Shown here in pieces: positions 1-12,033 of a DNA stretch of 64,000 nt. Origin of the DNA: Circinella minor. Its lineage: Eukaryota > Mucoromycota > Mucoromycetes > Mucorales > Lichtheimiaceae. The DNA lies in NCBI GenBank assembly GCA_016758965.1, contig JAEPRB010000034.1:1-64000 (forward strand), written 5' to 3'. Made by a program: the position numbers and the translations under genes. Below the pieces are notes generated by a model, which made no database searches, was not told the DNA's origin, and worked only from the letters and a program-made list of their open reading frames with translations. The first letter of the stretch is position 1. Every line of letters begins with the position of its first letter.

Positions 1-328
1 CTCAATATTGATGTACGATTGTCGACTACATGGTTAGTTGAAATGCTCGTTATATAGATTACTAAAGTAAAGCGTGTCTTGAAAGTTTCACGAACTGTTA
101 GTTTTATATCTTTTTGTATACTTTTTTCCAAATATAATATAAAATATATGTTAATGTGGATGTCATGGTGATCTTTTTTTTTTTTTTCGAAAATAGACAT
201 GGATTGAACCCTAGATAAAGTTAATAATTTATATGTTGTGTGTGTAAGTGCTATGGGTGTGTGTGTGTCCCTTTTAAGCCTCTTTTTTTTTCGCTCTCTT
301 TTTTTTTTTTCCTGCATCTTTATACTCC

Positions 329-361
<33 letters not shown>

Positions 362-677
362 CTTTATCTCCCTCCCCTCCCCCCGAAAAAGAAAAAAAGA
401 AGCTCGTGGGTAAAGTTACACAATCTGCTGCCAATCATTTTTCGTCGATCTTAACGGCATGAATTGTTTCTACTTTGCTCTCTTTTAAAAAAATCCATCA
501 AGCCAAACAACTAAAAAATTATCTTTGATTAAACCTCCTCCCCTTTTTCTTAAATGGTTTCTATTTTTTTTCTTCAAGATAAAAGAGATAGCAAACCAAA
601 TTAAAATATAGAAAAGCAAGTATAGATATAAAGTGAGTAAATGTCAATTCTAATCTTTTTCATTGTGATTTGATTTT

Positions 678-734
<57 letters not shown>

Positions 735-1598
735 AACTTAACCCCAATCAGTTAAAAATCTATCTTCCAAATGTTGAATGTTTCGGGACAATATTTTAAT
801 CCCCTCCCGTCAATGTCCTTTTAAGTTAAATAGAAAATAAACTCAGTCAAGGGGATTTGGATTCTTTTGGGAATAATGAAAAACGCGTCTTTATATATAT
901 ATATATAATATATATACATAAATAGTAAATCTAAACTTAATAGAATAAGCATATAGTAAAATTATGACAACATGAATTAAACAAAGTTATAACAATGGGA
1001 TCATCTACTGTACTTTATTATATAGTTTCTATTCTCTTTTTTTTTCTTTTCTGCCCTGGATTTTATTAAAAAGAAAAAAAAATAGTTTCTCAAAAGACCG
1101 GTGTTTTAAACTTTTTAAACAAGAAAATCGGCGAAACCTTATATATGGAATTTCGAATCTCGTGATCAAAAAAAAAAATCCTGCATATAAATAAATATGT
1201 TATTTAGGCAGTTGTCAATAAAAGTATTAATAACATGTGACGTTATCCATTTCCCTTTTAATTTTTAATGTTGGTAATGTAAATACCTATGCCAATATTT
1301 TAAGCGTTTTTTTTTTTATTTTGTAAAAGTGGATAAAAAAAAAAAAAACTGAGTTTTTTTGACGTAATAACAATTATCCAGTTTTTTTTTTTTTATTTTT
1401 TTTTAGTGCATGTTCTTTTTATTGGGAAACTATCAAGATTTACGATAATAATCATGATTTTCTTTTTAAAAAAAAAACAAGTTTGATGTAAAATAGTTAA
1501 TATACAGAGAATTTGATGATAGTTTATTATTTTATTTCATGCTAAATGACGACAACAATGATACTTGGTGCTGGGTCGGGAAAGAAAAAAATTTGGTT
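1..1598. other. gene-free AT-rich flank downstream of cofilin
   Basis: I see no supported gene here. The stretch is dominated by A and T homopolymers and pyrimidine tracts. The longest open frame (238-462) is a translation of CT- and T-rich simple sequence and is not credible. The right end is the 3' flank of the minus-strand cofilin gene, so some of it is probably 3' UTR. Confidence 0.6.
681..732. repeat. (CT)n microsatellite, about 52 bp
   Basis: An essentially pure CT dinucleotide run. It is intergenic, in the 3' flank of cofilin. Similar CT/GA runs occur at about 337-359, 3349-3378 and 51349-51398. Confidence 0.95.
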
Positions 1599-1897
1599 CT
1601 AATCTTCTGCTGTTGGACTACTAGCTTTTTTAATCACTTTTTCAAGATCAAACTATTTTTTTTTGTGTTAGTAAATGAGAAAATGATAAAGAGGAGAAGG
1701 GGGGGGGAAATAGGTTTATATATATATAATTACGTACATCTGATATATCTGAACCTTGAATATGAACACTTTTTCCAATAAATAATTTTCTAAACCCTCT
1801 TAAATTCAATGCATGAACCATCTTTGATTTAACATTACATTCATCTGGACTCCTATTCAATTACAAAAAAAATTATTTAATATTATTATTATTATAG

Positions 1898-1929
<32 letters not shown>

Positions 1930-2464
1930 TAACTCTACATAGTAATAATAACTATTTACCAAGCATAAAATATAACCTTTCTTTTGATAAGATTATCTGA
2001 ATCATCCGATTTTACAAATTCTAAATCCAATACAGCATAACGAGGTTCATCTTTTGGTAAACATGATAAAAATTGTTCATAATAATCATCATTCTTATCT
2101 ATTCCTACTTGATCAATGAGTACTTGATTATGATCATCTTGTAAAAAACATAAAATCGTAATGAGTTTTACTTTTTTTTTTTAAAAAAATCACCATCCAC
2201 CCAATGTTTTACTATTATCTTTATATATAAATCAGCCTTTGCGTCATCCTTACCATTTATTTTAAAAATAATGTATTTGGGTGCATCTTTTTTTCCATAC
2301 TTTAATTTTTCAAATTGCTCATGACAATCTTCGTGAATAGTAAATCCAGTTGTAGGCTACGTACATAATTTAATACGTAGATACCATTTAGTGTGAGTTC
2401 TTGGTAATAAATTATATAATGATATGATGTATACTAATGACAATGATGAAAGCATACGTACCAT
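1599..2464 (-). CDS. COF1: cofilin / ADF actin-severing protein (5 exons)
   Basis: This is an ADF/cofilin, which binds G- and F-actin, severs filaments and drives actin turnover in cortical patches and hyphal tips. Minus-strand exons are 2462-2464 (ATG only), 2254-2356, 1960-2137, 1738-1852 and 1599-1652. They join in frame to 150 codons plus stop, the usual cofilin size. Visible signatures in order are KYIIFKIN near the N-terminus, RYAVLDLEF in the middle, VIFYAWSPDE across an intron, and SKMVHALNL leading into the actin-binding long helix, then VHIQGSDISD and LEKVIKKAS at the C-terminus. The family consensus has YASSKDALRR where this protein has HALNLRGFRK, a somewhat diverged but aligned helix. 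The start is chosen because ATG is followed directly by a GTACGT donor and the next exon opens exactly where cofilin's second residue should be. No frameshift or stop interrupts the model. Family assignment is firm; the single-codon first exon is inferred. Confidence 0.88.
1898..1930. repeat. (GTA)n trinucleotide repeat in a cofilin intron
   Basis: A run of about ten GTA/TAG units lies inside the third intron of cofilin (1853-1959). It is intronic, so copy-number changes would not alter the protein. Confidence 0.9.
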
Positions 2465-3343
2465 ATTTTTTTTTTGTTTTTTTTTTTTTTACGGCTTTAA
2501 TGAGTAAATAGATTATAGTGTTGTTATTTGAATTGAAAGAAAAAAAAAAGTAATTCATCAAGAACAAGAGAAAGAGGGGTATATTTATAGTTGTTTGATC
2601 TACCTTTTTTTTTTTTTTTGCCAAGATACGTACCTAACAATTTACCTAAATCACCGGATTTATCATATGTTGATATAAATATTGTGTACTATACGTACTT
2701 CTTTATCAATTAAAAGAATGATTTTTTTTTAGTAGTCAATTATAATATATTAAATTATAGATTATTTTCATTAGAATATAAAACATATCTTATTTTTTTT
2801 TTATATAGTATTTTGAAAGAAAAGATTTTTTAAAAAAATGTCAAAAAAAAAAAATAAGACAGATGATCGGCGCTTCACCCGATCCGTTGATTTTTTGATC
2901 AAATTAGGTAATTTTTTTTTATGTACAAAGGAGGTTCAAACAAATTATATGAAATGATTACCACCCAATTTTAATACTTTTATCTATTTGACAAACTAGT
3001 TCCTATATATATATATATATATATATTTAAGATATGTTGGTCAACAAACATAAATGAATGATACAAAAGTAGTACAATAATCATGAAAATAAAAAAAAAT
3101 AAAATTGTAACAACTCTGGGGGGGAAACGGGGAAACTAAAGAGAAATGGGCGCAGTTCACATGAATTATACTTAAAGAAGAGATTGAATATGGCGTACTC
3201 TCTTTTAAGAAATGTGTAGTTCATAAAAATATATATCTTTCACCCCCCCTTCCCTTGAAGTGAATTAAAAATACAAAGAGGAGATGACTTTTGTCATTCA
3301 ACTTCTTGGCTATAAAAGTTAGCTTCTTTTGATTCGTTGATTT

Positions 3344-3380
<37 letters not shown>

Positions 3381-4079
3381 TAAGCAACTTTTAACACCTT
3401 GACTTTTTACAAAATTCTGATACGTACGTACGCAAATTGAATTATTAGTTTTACTGAAAACTCAAGTTAATATGATACGCATATTAGAGTCATATTCACG
3501 GGATTCTTTTTTTTTTTTTTCATTACAGCAAAAAACCAATTATTTCAGTCCATCTGACATTATATGGTTTTGTTTTATGTTGTGCATGAGCGGATACTTG
3601 CCAAGATTATGCATAATATTTAGTATCATTTTAAGGAGAGAGTGAAGCTATCAAACTCAGTTACGTAGTAGTATTTTATACTGCTAAAACTTTCTATATG
3701 TAACTAGATGTTTGATTCCAGACAGACGAGATATTGCACATTAACTAACAAACATAGTACATTTTATAGTGTTAATGATAATAACATTGATGTTTTATTA
3801 TCTTCTGATGGATCTTTTTGAAAAAAAAGTCGCTTTATTATAAAAAATCGTGATCCAGAAGTTCCATGCTTATACCTCCAACCACATACCTTTTCCTCTA
3901 CACCACATCTGGTAGTGATGCATCTACAGTATACCCAACAGCAGTAACCTTATTACGTACTCCGAGAAATTCACCTCAAATTTGTTCAGTACTTAGTTTT
4001 CAATATAATGATATTTCATCTTGGTTTTAGGCGAAAATTCGACAGAACTTTAATAACAGTGAAGAGACGGACAAACAAT
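2465..4079. other. intergenic region upstream of cofilin
   Basis: This AT-rich stretch holds the presumed cofilin promoter at its left end. It contains a (GA)n microsatellite (3349-3378) and an alternating TA tract at about 3007-3026. Around 3884-4025 there is a short open stretch reading LLRTPRNSP and FQYNDISSW. That stretch may belong to the decaying gene that follows. I see no intact gene. Confidence 0.5.
3349..3378. repeat. (GA)n microsatellite
   Basis: A pure GA dinucleotide run of about 30 bp in intergenic DNA. Confidence 0.9.
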
Positions 4080-5638
4080 TTCGTCAGAACAAGAAGCAGC
4101 ACAAGAAGAGGTAAGAATACAAACGTCTTGTGTTTCAAAGTATGATTACAATCGGTTATCCCTTGGAATTAGAAATGGAAGTATTTGTAGAGAGTATTAT
4201 GGTGAACAATGGCCAACTTCAAAAAAAAAAAAAAAAGAAGAATATTTCCATCCCTTTCATTTTTTCAATATAAATCTTTTTTTTTTCTTCCTTCTTCTTT
4301 CCAAAATAAGCCCATACACCAATACATTCAAATACCCAGATTCCTATCCATGTTAAACAAAAACATTAACTGTTCATATCACAGGTATATGAACATACTC
4401 ACGACGGCTACAAGTACATTGGTTCTTATATGTCACAATTTCTTTAAACAACTCTTCTTCTTTTCTAATATATAAACACGACATCTTTCTTTATCATCTA
4501 TTCATTTACACTCTTTTTAAACATAATAAATCAATAGATTTATAAAATTATATGAGATGATTATAATATTGCTTTTAATAATAAAAAAAAAATTATCGAG
4601 ATATTAATAATATAACTGGTAGTGAAATTGCGCGATGAACAGCTGTGCTTTACGCTACTAATGATAGTCCATATGCATGCAACGCAAACATACTTCGTTA
4701 CCACGTTCACTTGGGTCGTCCTTTTTTCAAAAAACTACTATCTGCAAGTGACGCTAACAAATAGATTTCCTCTACAATCAATCATCCAGAAAGTTAGTGA
4801 ATATTTCAAAGATTCAACCACTCTACTTGGTGTACATAAGCAAAGGAAACAGAGCACTGGCGCGTCATCAAGCAAATTAGTCCAAAGAAAAATTGATCTG
4901 ACTTTAAAATAAACTTTACTCTCAATTAATCAAAGGTGTTGAATCAAAAGATGTAATTTCCAGTGATTTCTAAAAGAGCGATATGACTTTGTGACGAACT
5001 TGGTAGTTGCGAATGGAAACACGATACAGATAATGATTCTTTGTTACTCAAACAACAAGGAATGAATCTCAGGACCCATGCCAGTATTTTATCGAAACTA
5101 GTCAAAATGGGTGGCTTTCGATCTATCATTGCGATAGATTGGTCTAGTAAATGTAAAAACAATTAGTGTTCTTTATTTATCCTGTTATATAGTCTACGTA
5201 TTAAAAAAAAAAAAAAAAAACTTTCTTTTCAAAAAATGATAGGTGCTGGTGGATATGCTTATATGATGACACTGAAGGATGATATATTTATAGCTAAACC
5301 GTTGTCATATTTGATGATTGCAAAAAGACCTTCTCAATTACAAGTTTTCAAAAAAAAAAAGACGCTGAAATTTTTATTTCATTGGAAGGTGAATATTATA
5401 AGAGTAATGACCATAAATTTTGTTTGAGTTATATATTGTTAACGAATGCTTGAATACACTATATGTAGAACTTTCTGATCAAAATGGCTACTCAGATCGA
5501 CATGGTACAATCAACTAAAAACGGAGATATGCGTGGAATCGCTGCATTTGATACTAATGATACGGTCATTCAAACACCAAGTGTGGTCATAATGTCAACC
5601 AAACCAAGAAAACGGTCAATAGATCAATTAAATGATTA
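4080..5638 (+). pseudogene. decaying multi-exon gene of an uncharacterised fungal family
   Basis: Several exon-like blocks with non-random protein composition lie in order on the plus strand. They are 4107-4220 (KYDYNRLSLGIRNGS, CREYYGEQWP), 4985-5160 (GSCEWKHDTDND, NLRTHASILSKLVKMGG), 5236-5380 (GAGGYAYMMTLKDDIF) and 5469-5638, which ends in KPRKRSIDQLND and a stop. The central block pattern, E-W-x(n)-K-Q-x-x-N-L-R-x-x-x-x-I-L, resembles from memory a large family of uncharacterised proteins in Mucoromycota genomes. I could not verify this. I cannot assemble one continuous open model: an in-frame TAG follows SSWF near 4029, and the joins between blocks are unclear. It may be a pseudogene or a gene whose introns I have not resolved. 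No catalytic function is claimed. Confidence 0.42.
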
Positions 5639-6894
5639 GGAGAAAAGTAATAGTGAATTTGAAGCAAATTACCACCTGTGGTGATACCATCTGTCATTTT
5701 TAATATACATAACGACTCATACACTCCACACAATCGAAAAAAAAGCCAGCCTTCTCTTTACCTTCATCCATTCATTTCATTATATTACACATTATACATT
5801 CCATATATATATAAATATACTACATGTTTTACTCTTTTTTCCCTTCGTTTCTATCTCTCATGTTATTCAAAGCAGAATATTAGTTTTCTCTGATTTTTTT
5901 TTATGTAAATATTTATAAATATAACACGTTTTACGTATCTCTACTTGATGCAAATCATTTAGGAAAAACCAGTATGTATATAGACATATTTTTCAAAATG
6001 AAACGACAAAAACAAGTGATTGATGCTGATAAACGATATACTATTATTATTATTATTAAAAGAATAGTCATGTGCTAATTCTTTAAAAAGAATATATTTT
6101 TAATACTATGATTTGGAGTATACCAAAGTAGGAACCTAATACGATGATGTACCCTAATTCTGTTGTATTAACTTCATGATCACTTGTTTCTTTTTTTTTT
6201 CTCACCTCCAGCCCCAATATATGTTACACCATTATTGTTAGGAACCAAAAAGACAAAAGAAAAACCAAATAATGGGATCGTTCTCATGGTATAGACTTTA
6301 ATCATTTTCTCCAAGAACAATGTTCCAGCCCTTTTATTTTATTTTTATTTTGTGATAGTAATAATAATTGAACCCCATTTAATTACTTGTCATCATGCTA
6401 AGAACAAAAAAAGAAATCATATATAACTATTGTGGTAAAATGTGTAACTTTTTTTTTTAAAAAAAAAAAAAAAAATACGATAGCAACGTGCATTTCACAC
6501 ACAACACAGGTTAACAAGGGGGAAATTTTATATATTGTAAAGGTAGTACAATTTGTAAATTAGAGTCTAAATAAAAAAACTTAGTATCAAAAATACAATG
6601 ATTCATTATTTTTATTATTTTCAAAGAAAAACAAGCTTATAAATAACTTTTTTTTTTTATACGTACGTAGTAAACAAAAAAATAAAAATAAGCTTTCTGT
6701 TTTGTTACGTATTATTTGTTTAATACTAAGTTGTAGATCATTCATAATAAAATATCCATTGTACAACAGTAATAAAAAGGTATATATTTATAGATGATTG
6801 TTTTTTTTTTTTTTTGCAGGATGATTTATGTGTTCAATTTCTGTAAAATGTGTAACAATTAAAAAAAACCAATAATTTCCCAACAAAAAAAATA
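5639..6894. other. intergenic region upstream of the SLM-like gene
   Basis: AT-rich sequence with long A/T tracts and no supported gene. It holds the presumed promoter and 5' UTR of the SLM1-like gene. An in-frame T-tract, similar to pyrimidine-rich leaders before other genes in this window, precedes the start codon. Confidence 0.55.
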
Positions 6895-8979
6895 ATGTCT
6901 TTTTTTTTTCGCTCTTTTTCTCTTTTGTCACTCTCTTTTATATTCTATAGTTTGTATATGGTCGAAGTTAAAAAACGAAATTCTTTGACATCATTCGGTT
7001 TACGTATTATTGGACGAAGTAATAGTACAAAAGCATCCAAGAATAATAATAATCGACCACCTACTACTGCTAGTAATAATACAAGACGTCGTACAGTATC
7101 AACATCAAGTATACAGAAACAACAGACAGTGATGACTTCTCCTGTTATTAAACAAGTGATTAGTGAAACACATCTTGCTAATAAAAACAATAATAGAGAA
7201 AGTGATTATAATCCTATTTATAATCAGGAAAATGATGCAACAGAAAAACAACCTTTATCCAAACCAGCAAGATTACTAATTTCCAGTTACAATGAAGAAC
7301 AAATCGTATCACCTACATCACCAGACGATAATCACAAAGAAAAAGAAGAAATAGAAATACCAAAGACACCCACATCTCCAGTAGCTGCTGGTCCTGGTGG
7401 TGGACCAACATCTGAAGAAGAAGAAGATCTTGAATATACCAACATCACCCTCAATGTCCAGGGTAATAATAACAGTATCCCTCGTAATCGAGCTCAACCT
7501 ATTATTCTTCGTATGAATGCCTGGCAAATTATTTTACGTGAAATTTTAATATGGCTTGAACAGGTGGGAAGAATCAATCTTCAAAGTAGTGAACTTTACT
7601 ATAATAAAGTATTACCTCATGTGGATTGGAAAGATAAAGTGATGATTAAACAAGAAACACCCATGGCTTCCATGTTACAAGGATTTCGTTCGTTAACATC
7701 GCGTGTAGCCTCTACTCAAAAATCAGCGGGTAATAAATTATTTAAAGAATATATTCCAGAATTGGAAAATTTGGCAAAGGAAGGTAAACGTAGAATTCAA
7801 ATGTTGGAACAGAATCGACAATTTCGTATGGATGAATTGTTAAAACGAGCCGATATAACACAAAAAACATTGGCATTACTCGCTAAACAATGTCAAGCAG
7901 CTGAAACAACAGGTGGACAAGTAGCGCAAGATCCTTGGGTTACGAATCTTCGTAAGTAAATAATAATGATTTGCACATTATCGCTCTATTTTTCTTTTCC
8001 CTTTATCTTGTATTGGATTTATAAGAATAGATGTATTTATATGCTGCTTTTCAATATATATATATATATATATAATTTATATAGATGTTTTGAGATATTT
8101 GCAGCGTGAAGTTCAAGAAGATAATCGACTTCGTACGACCATGATTGATATTCAACATCAATCCGCACTTTTCGAAAAACGTGTGATTCATACACTTAAA
8201 AAAACCATGCAATTCTGTTATGATCATTATGGAAATATAGCCACATCTCGCGAAACAGCACGAATGCAACGTATGATTGAAAAAATGGATACAGAACGTG
8301 AATGGCAACAATTTTTAAATAGTGAAGCTAAAGATTTGGTGGTGAATCCATTAAATACATCACGTGATTATTTTCGTATTCATTATAATAACAAGTTTCA
8401 TCCAGCCGTAATGACATTAGCAAAAGGTAGTTTGGAACGTCGAACAGGAAGTGTACGTAAACAATATACTGAACGTTATTATGTTTTGACGCAATGTAAG
8501 ATTTAATTTTTTTATATTTATTTATTTATTTATTTATATAACATGGTAAATAATGAGGTCATCTTTTATATAACAAAAAACAAAAAACTTTTATGAATTA
8601 TTATATAAAATAGGTGGGTTTTTGCATCAATTTCATGAAAATGATAAAGTTAATCCAGAACTTTCTATTTTCATTCCAAAATCTACCATTATCCCTTCTA
8701 TTGATATGAGTCATCTTTCAACTCAATATCATCAACATCTTCATCCTAGTGGTGATGAATATACTTTTGAAATTCGACGATCAAGTGCTTTACAGAGAGA
8801 TAAAGTATATATACTTCGAGCAAGATCAAGAGAAGAATTGATAGGATGGTGTCAATTATTAATCGATGTGGCAACACGAACCCATCATGGACATTCTGCA
8901 ACATGGAAAAAGATTCAACGAAAGAGTACAATGTTAGTGAATGAAGAAGGACAAGAACAAGAACAACAAGATCCTGTTA

Positions 8980-9014
<35 letters not shown>

Positions 9015-9968
9015 GTACATAGGTCTATTAGTAATGCTAGTAGTAAATATACTAAGAGTAATCCAATATTACAACAACAGAAAGAAGAAGATACAGTATT
9101 ATTACAATCACCAACTAGTACACCTTCATCACCAGTACCACAAGAACGTACACATGATACCCTTGCAAAAGCAAGATCAACAATTACAAGTATCATTGAT
9201 AATTATGATGATCAAAAGAAATTTCGTAATAATAGTAATAATGATAATGATACTCAAAATGTTAAAAAACTTGATAAAGGAAAATCTCGATCCAAGGATC
9301 TTCCTGAACGTATCGAGTTAGATCCTCCTACTGCTAATACAGAAGAAAACACAACAGATAATACTAAGAATAATTATGATAATTATTTAAATTCAAGAGC
9401 ACAAGTAGTAGAACCGGGTCATGCTGTTCATGCTCAATTACAACATAAAAATACTTTTCCACCACAACCTATTCACAGCAATAGTAACAACAGTATATCA
9501 ATGAATACAAATACTACTACTGGTATGAATGAAAAAACAATTGATGAAAATAATCAAAAGACACCAACAAGAGAATCTATTCCTGTAATGCATGCAATTA
9601 CTACTGACATACCCACGATGACTGCTGGCAGCGTTGAACGACTTACTTCAACAAAGGGTAACCAAGGTATCATTGATAACAGTAAAGAAAGAAACACATC
9701 ATCATCACCAATAATAAATAATAATTATGATAAACAAGAATCTCTTTCTATTCATACTACAAATATTAAAGAATCGACAATAATTAGCAACAATAATATT
9801 AAACAACAATCACCTTCAATGATAATGTCACCCTTCGTTAGTTATCTTCCCCAACTTACTACATTTTCATCCCAGAAACAATATGAACGAAAAAATAATA
9901 ATGAATCTACAATAAGTAATCGTAGTAGTCAATCATTTGAATCTTTTTCTGAAGATATACGACATTAA
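6895..9968 (+). CDS. SLM1: SLM1/SLM2-like BAR-PH phosphoinositide-binding protein
   Basis: Yeast Slm1/Slm2 proteins bind PI(4,5)P2 at plasma-membrane eisosome/TORC2 sites and link TORC2 and calcineurin signalling to actin and stress responses. Exons are 6895-7951, 8085-8495 and 8614-9968, joined in frame at phase 1 both times, giving 940 residues. Residues 1-205 are low-complexity N/S/T-rich. About 207-440 form the helical BAR-like region, opening with NAWQIILREILIW. About 457-578 are the PH domain, with LERRTGSVRKQYTERYY followed across an intron by GFLHQFHENDKV, as in Slm proteins. The remaining 360 residues are N/T/S-rich and probably disordered, with a poly-Thr run from ACA repeats near 8981-9014. 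The first ATG gives an F/S/L-rich leader. ATG at 6958 (MVEVKKRNS) is the more natural start and would remove 21 residues. UPF2 starts about 200 bp downstream on the same strand. Family assignment rests on the domain order and PH motif. Confidence 0.87.
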
Positions 9969-10170
9969 TCTCATTATTAATTTATTTATCTAATAAAAAA
10001 GAGTAAAGGGACTTTTAAAATCTGCATTGTGTAATTTTTATTTTTAAAGCGCTCTAAAAAAAAAAAACTATCCTCTCCTCTTTTTTCCAAAACGTCACAA
10101 AGTTTTTTTAAAAGAAAGAGAGAAAATAAAAAATAAAAAAAGGGTTGTATCTTTTACTTTATAATTTTGT

Positions 10171-11281
10171 ATGCCTACAAGACCAGAACTTCGCCAGGCT
10201 AATACACTTGCTTGGGATAAAGGCAAAGGTATATAAAAATATTTACTGTTAAAATAATTATTATTTTATCGAGAATGATGGTTGTTTTGTCTTTGTTTCT
10301 AAACTAGTTTGTTATATATAAATATATAGATGCTTCACAGTATAAAAACCTTGATAGTAATATAAAAAAGAATACAACATTTATTAAAAAATGTAAAACA
10401 TCATTGGCTGCTGATTCGACACAACAATTATTGAATGATATCAAAAAATTGAGCTTGGAAAAATACATTTCCGAAATAGTGGGTGCTGTTCTTGAAGGAA
10501 TGCTCAAATGTAAATCAACAACCGATATTAGTGCTTGTGTTGAAGTATGTATTTATAATAAACAATTGAAAAATTTGGACAATAATAATAACAGCATCAA
10601 CAAATAATGAAAACGACAAAAAAAAAAAAAAAAAAGAAATGAATAAGCAAAGAGACATTGTGTGTGTGTGTGTGTGTGTGTGTGTTGGAATGATATATAG
10701 ATTCGGGAAAAAGGGGTGGAAGGTTCGTTATAACTCCATTATGAACTGTTTTTAATAAATAATAAAAATAATATTATTATTATTATTATTAGGTTATATC
10801 AGCATTACACCAACGGTTTCCTGAAACATTTACATTATTACTTACATATAACCTTGCTAAAGCACTTTCACAACCTTCTCGACAACACTTGAATTCATTA
10901 AGTCAAGATCAACGTGATAAAGAAGAATCGACGCGTATTTCGAGACAACGTACTTATTTAAGAATATCAGTTGAATTATGGCTTGCGGATGTATTACGAA
11001 ACGTAGAAGATGGTATTCCATCTTTAGCATCTACTAGTTTGGAAGGTGTAGAGTCACAGAGAGATGGTGTTGCTGGATTTGTTGGATCTTCTTCTTCTAC
11101 ATCACTTAAATCACGAAAAAAAGAAGATAATGAAAAGAAAACAAAAAGTAATTTTGTTTATAATGCATTAAAAGGATTGGTAAGACAAAAAATAAAATAA
11201 AATATAGACAAGGAAGGAAGGAAGGAAGGTGAACTATGATGGATATATATGCAATGATGGATATATATTAACTTTAAATTT

Positions 11282-11320
<39 letters not shown>

Positions 11321-12002
11321 TAGCTTTCAAATGATTTAGAACAAAATATCAATTTACCTATTGCTGCATCCTTTTTAAAAAATTATGGACAAGAAATTCT
11401 TGGTATTATTCCTCGTAAACAACGTGCTGCTTTGGAACAACAACAAGAACAAGAAGATAATAATAATGTAACAAATGGTGAAACAATGGATGATTCTTCT
11501 TCGAGTGTAGTAACACCCGAATATCGTAAACTTTTAAAAGATTTATTTGAAGAATATTATCGTAATGTTGAAAAACATTTAGTGAAGGAACATAAAATGA
11601 TTAAAAAGTTGGATCATCGAAATCGTGAAATTTTATATACACGGGGTGAATTACCAGAAGAAATTAAACAAGATTATGAAAAATCTTCAAAGATTTATGA
11701 AAAACTTTTGAATAATACACAAACGTAAGTAAAAAAAAAAAAAAAAAAAAAAAAACTACTATATTGGAGGAAGAAGAAAGAAAGAAAGAAAGAAAGATTT
11801 TCGATTTAATTATTAATAATAATGTATGATATATAGACTTGCTGATGCATTAGATTTAGAAATGCCTGAACTTCCTGAAGAAGAAGGTGTTACTCGAGTT
11901 TCTATTGTTAGTGCTGGTGCAGCTAATGCATTTTCAGAAACAAAGGTTTGTTTTTTCTTTATATGATTGTGGTTTTTTATTGAGTGATTGAAGTATAACT
12001 AA

Positions 12003-12033
<31 letters not shown>

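Noticed and set aside
185..225. B-box-like GGTTCAATCC on the minus strand suggesting a tRNA
   Set aside because: The T-stem does not pair, no A box lies at the right distance, and no cloverleaf can be drawn.
238..462. 74-residue open frame on the plus strand
   Set aside because: It is almost entirely a translation of T-, CT- and GT-rich simple sequence (Phe/Leu/Ser runs), with no domain or splice context.
8100..8104. alternative GCAG acceptor for SLM-like exon 2
   Set aside because: Its use gives an immediate TGA. The acceptor ending at 8084 keeps the frame open.
8915..9321. additional open frames inside the SLM-like third exon
   Set aside because: Shadows of the real exon. They translate the ACA/CAA repeat as poly-Val or poly-Gln.
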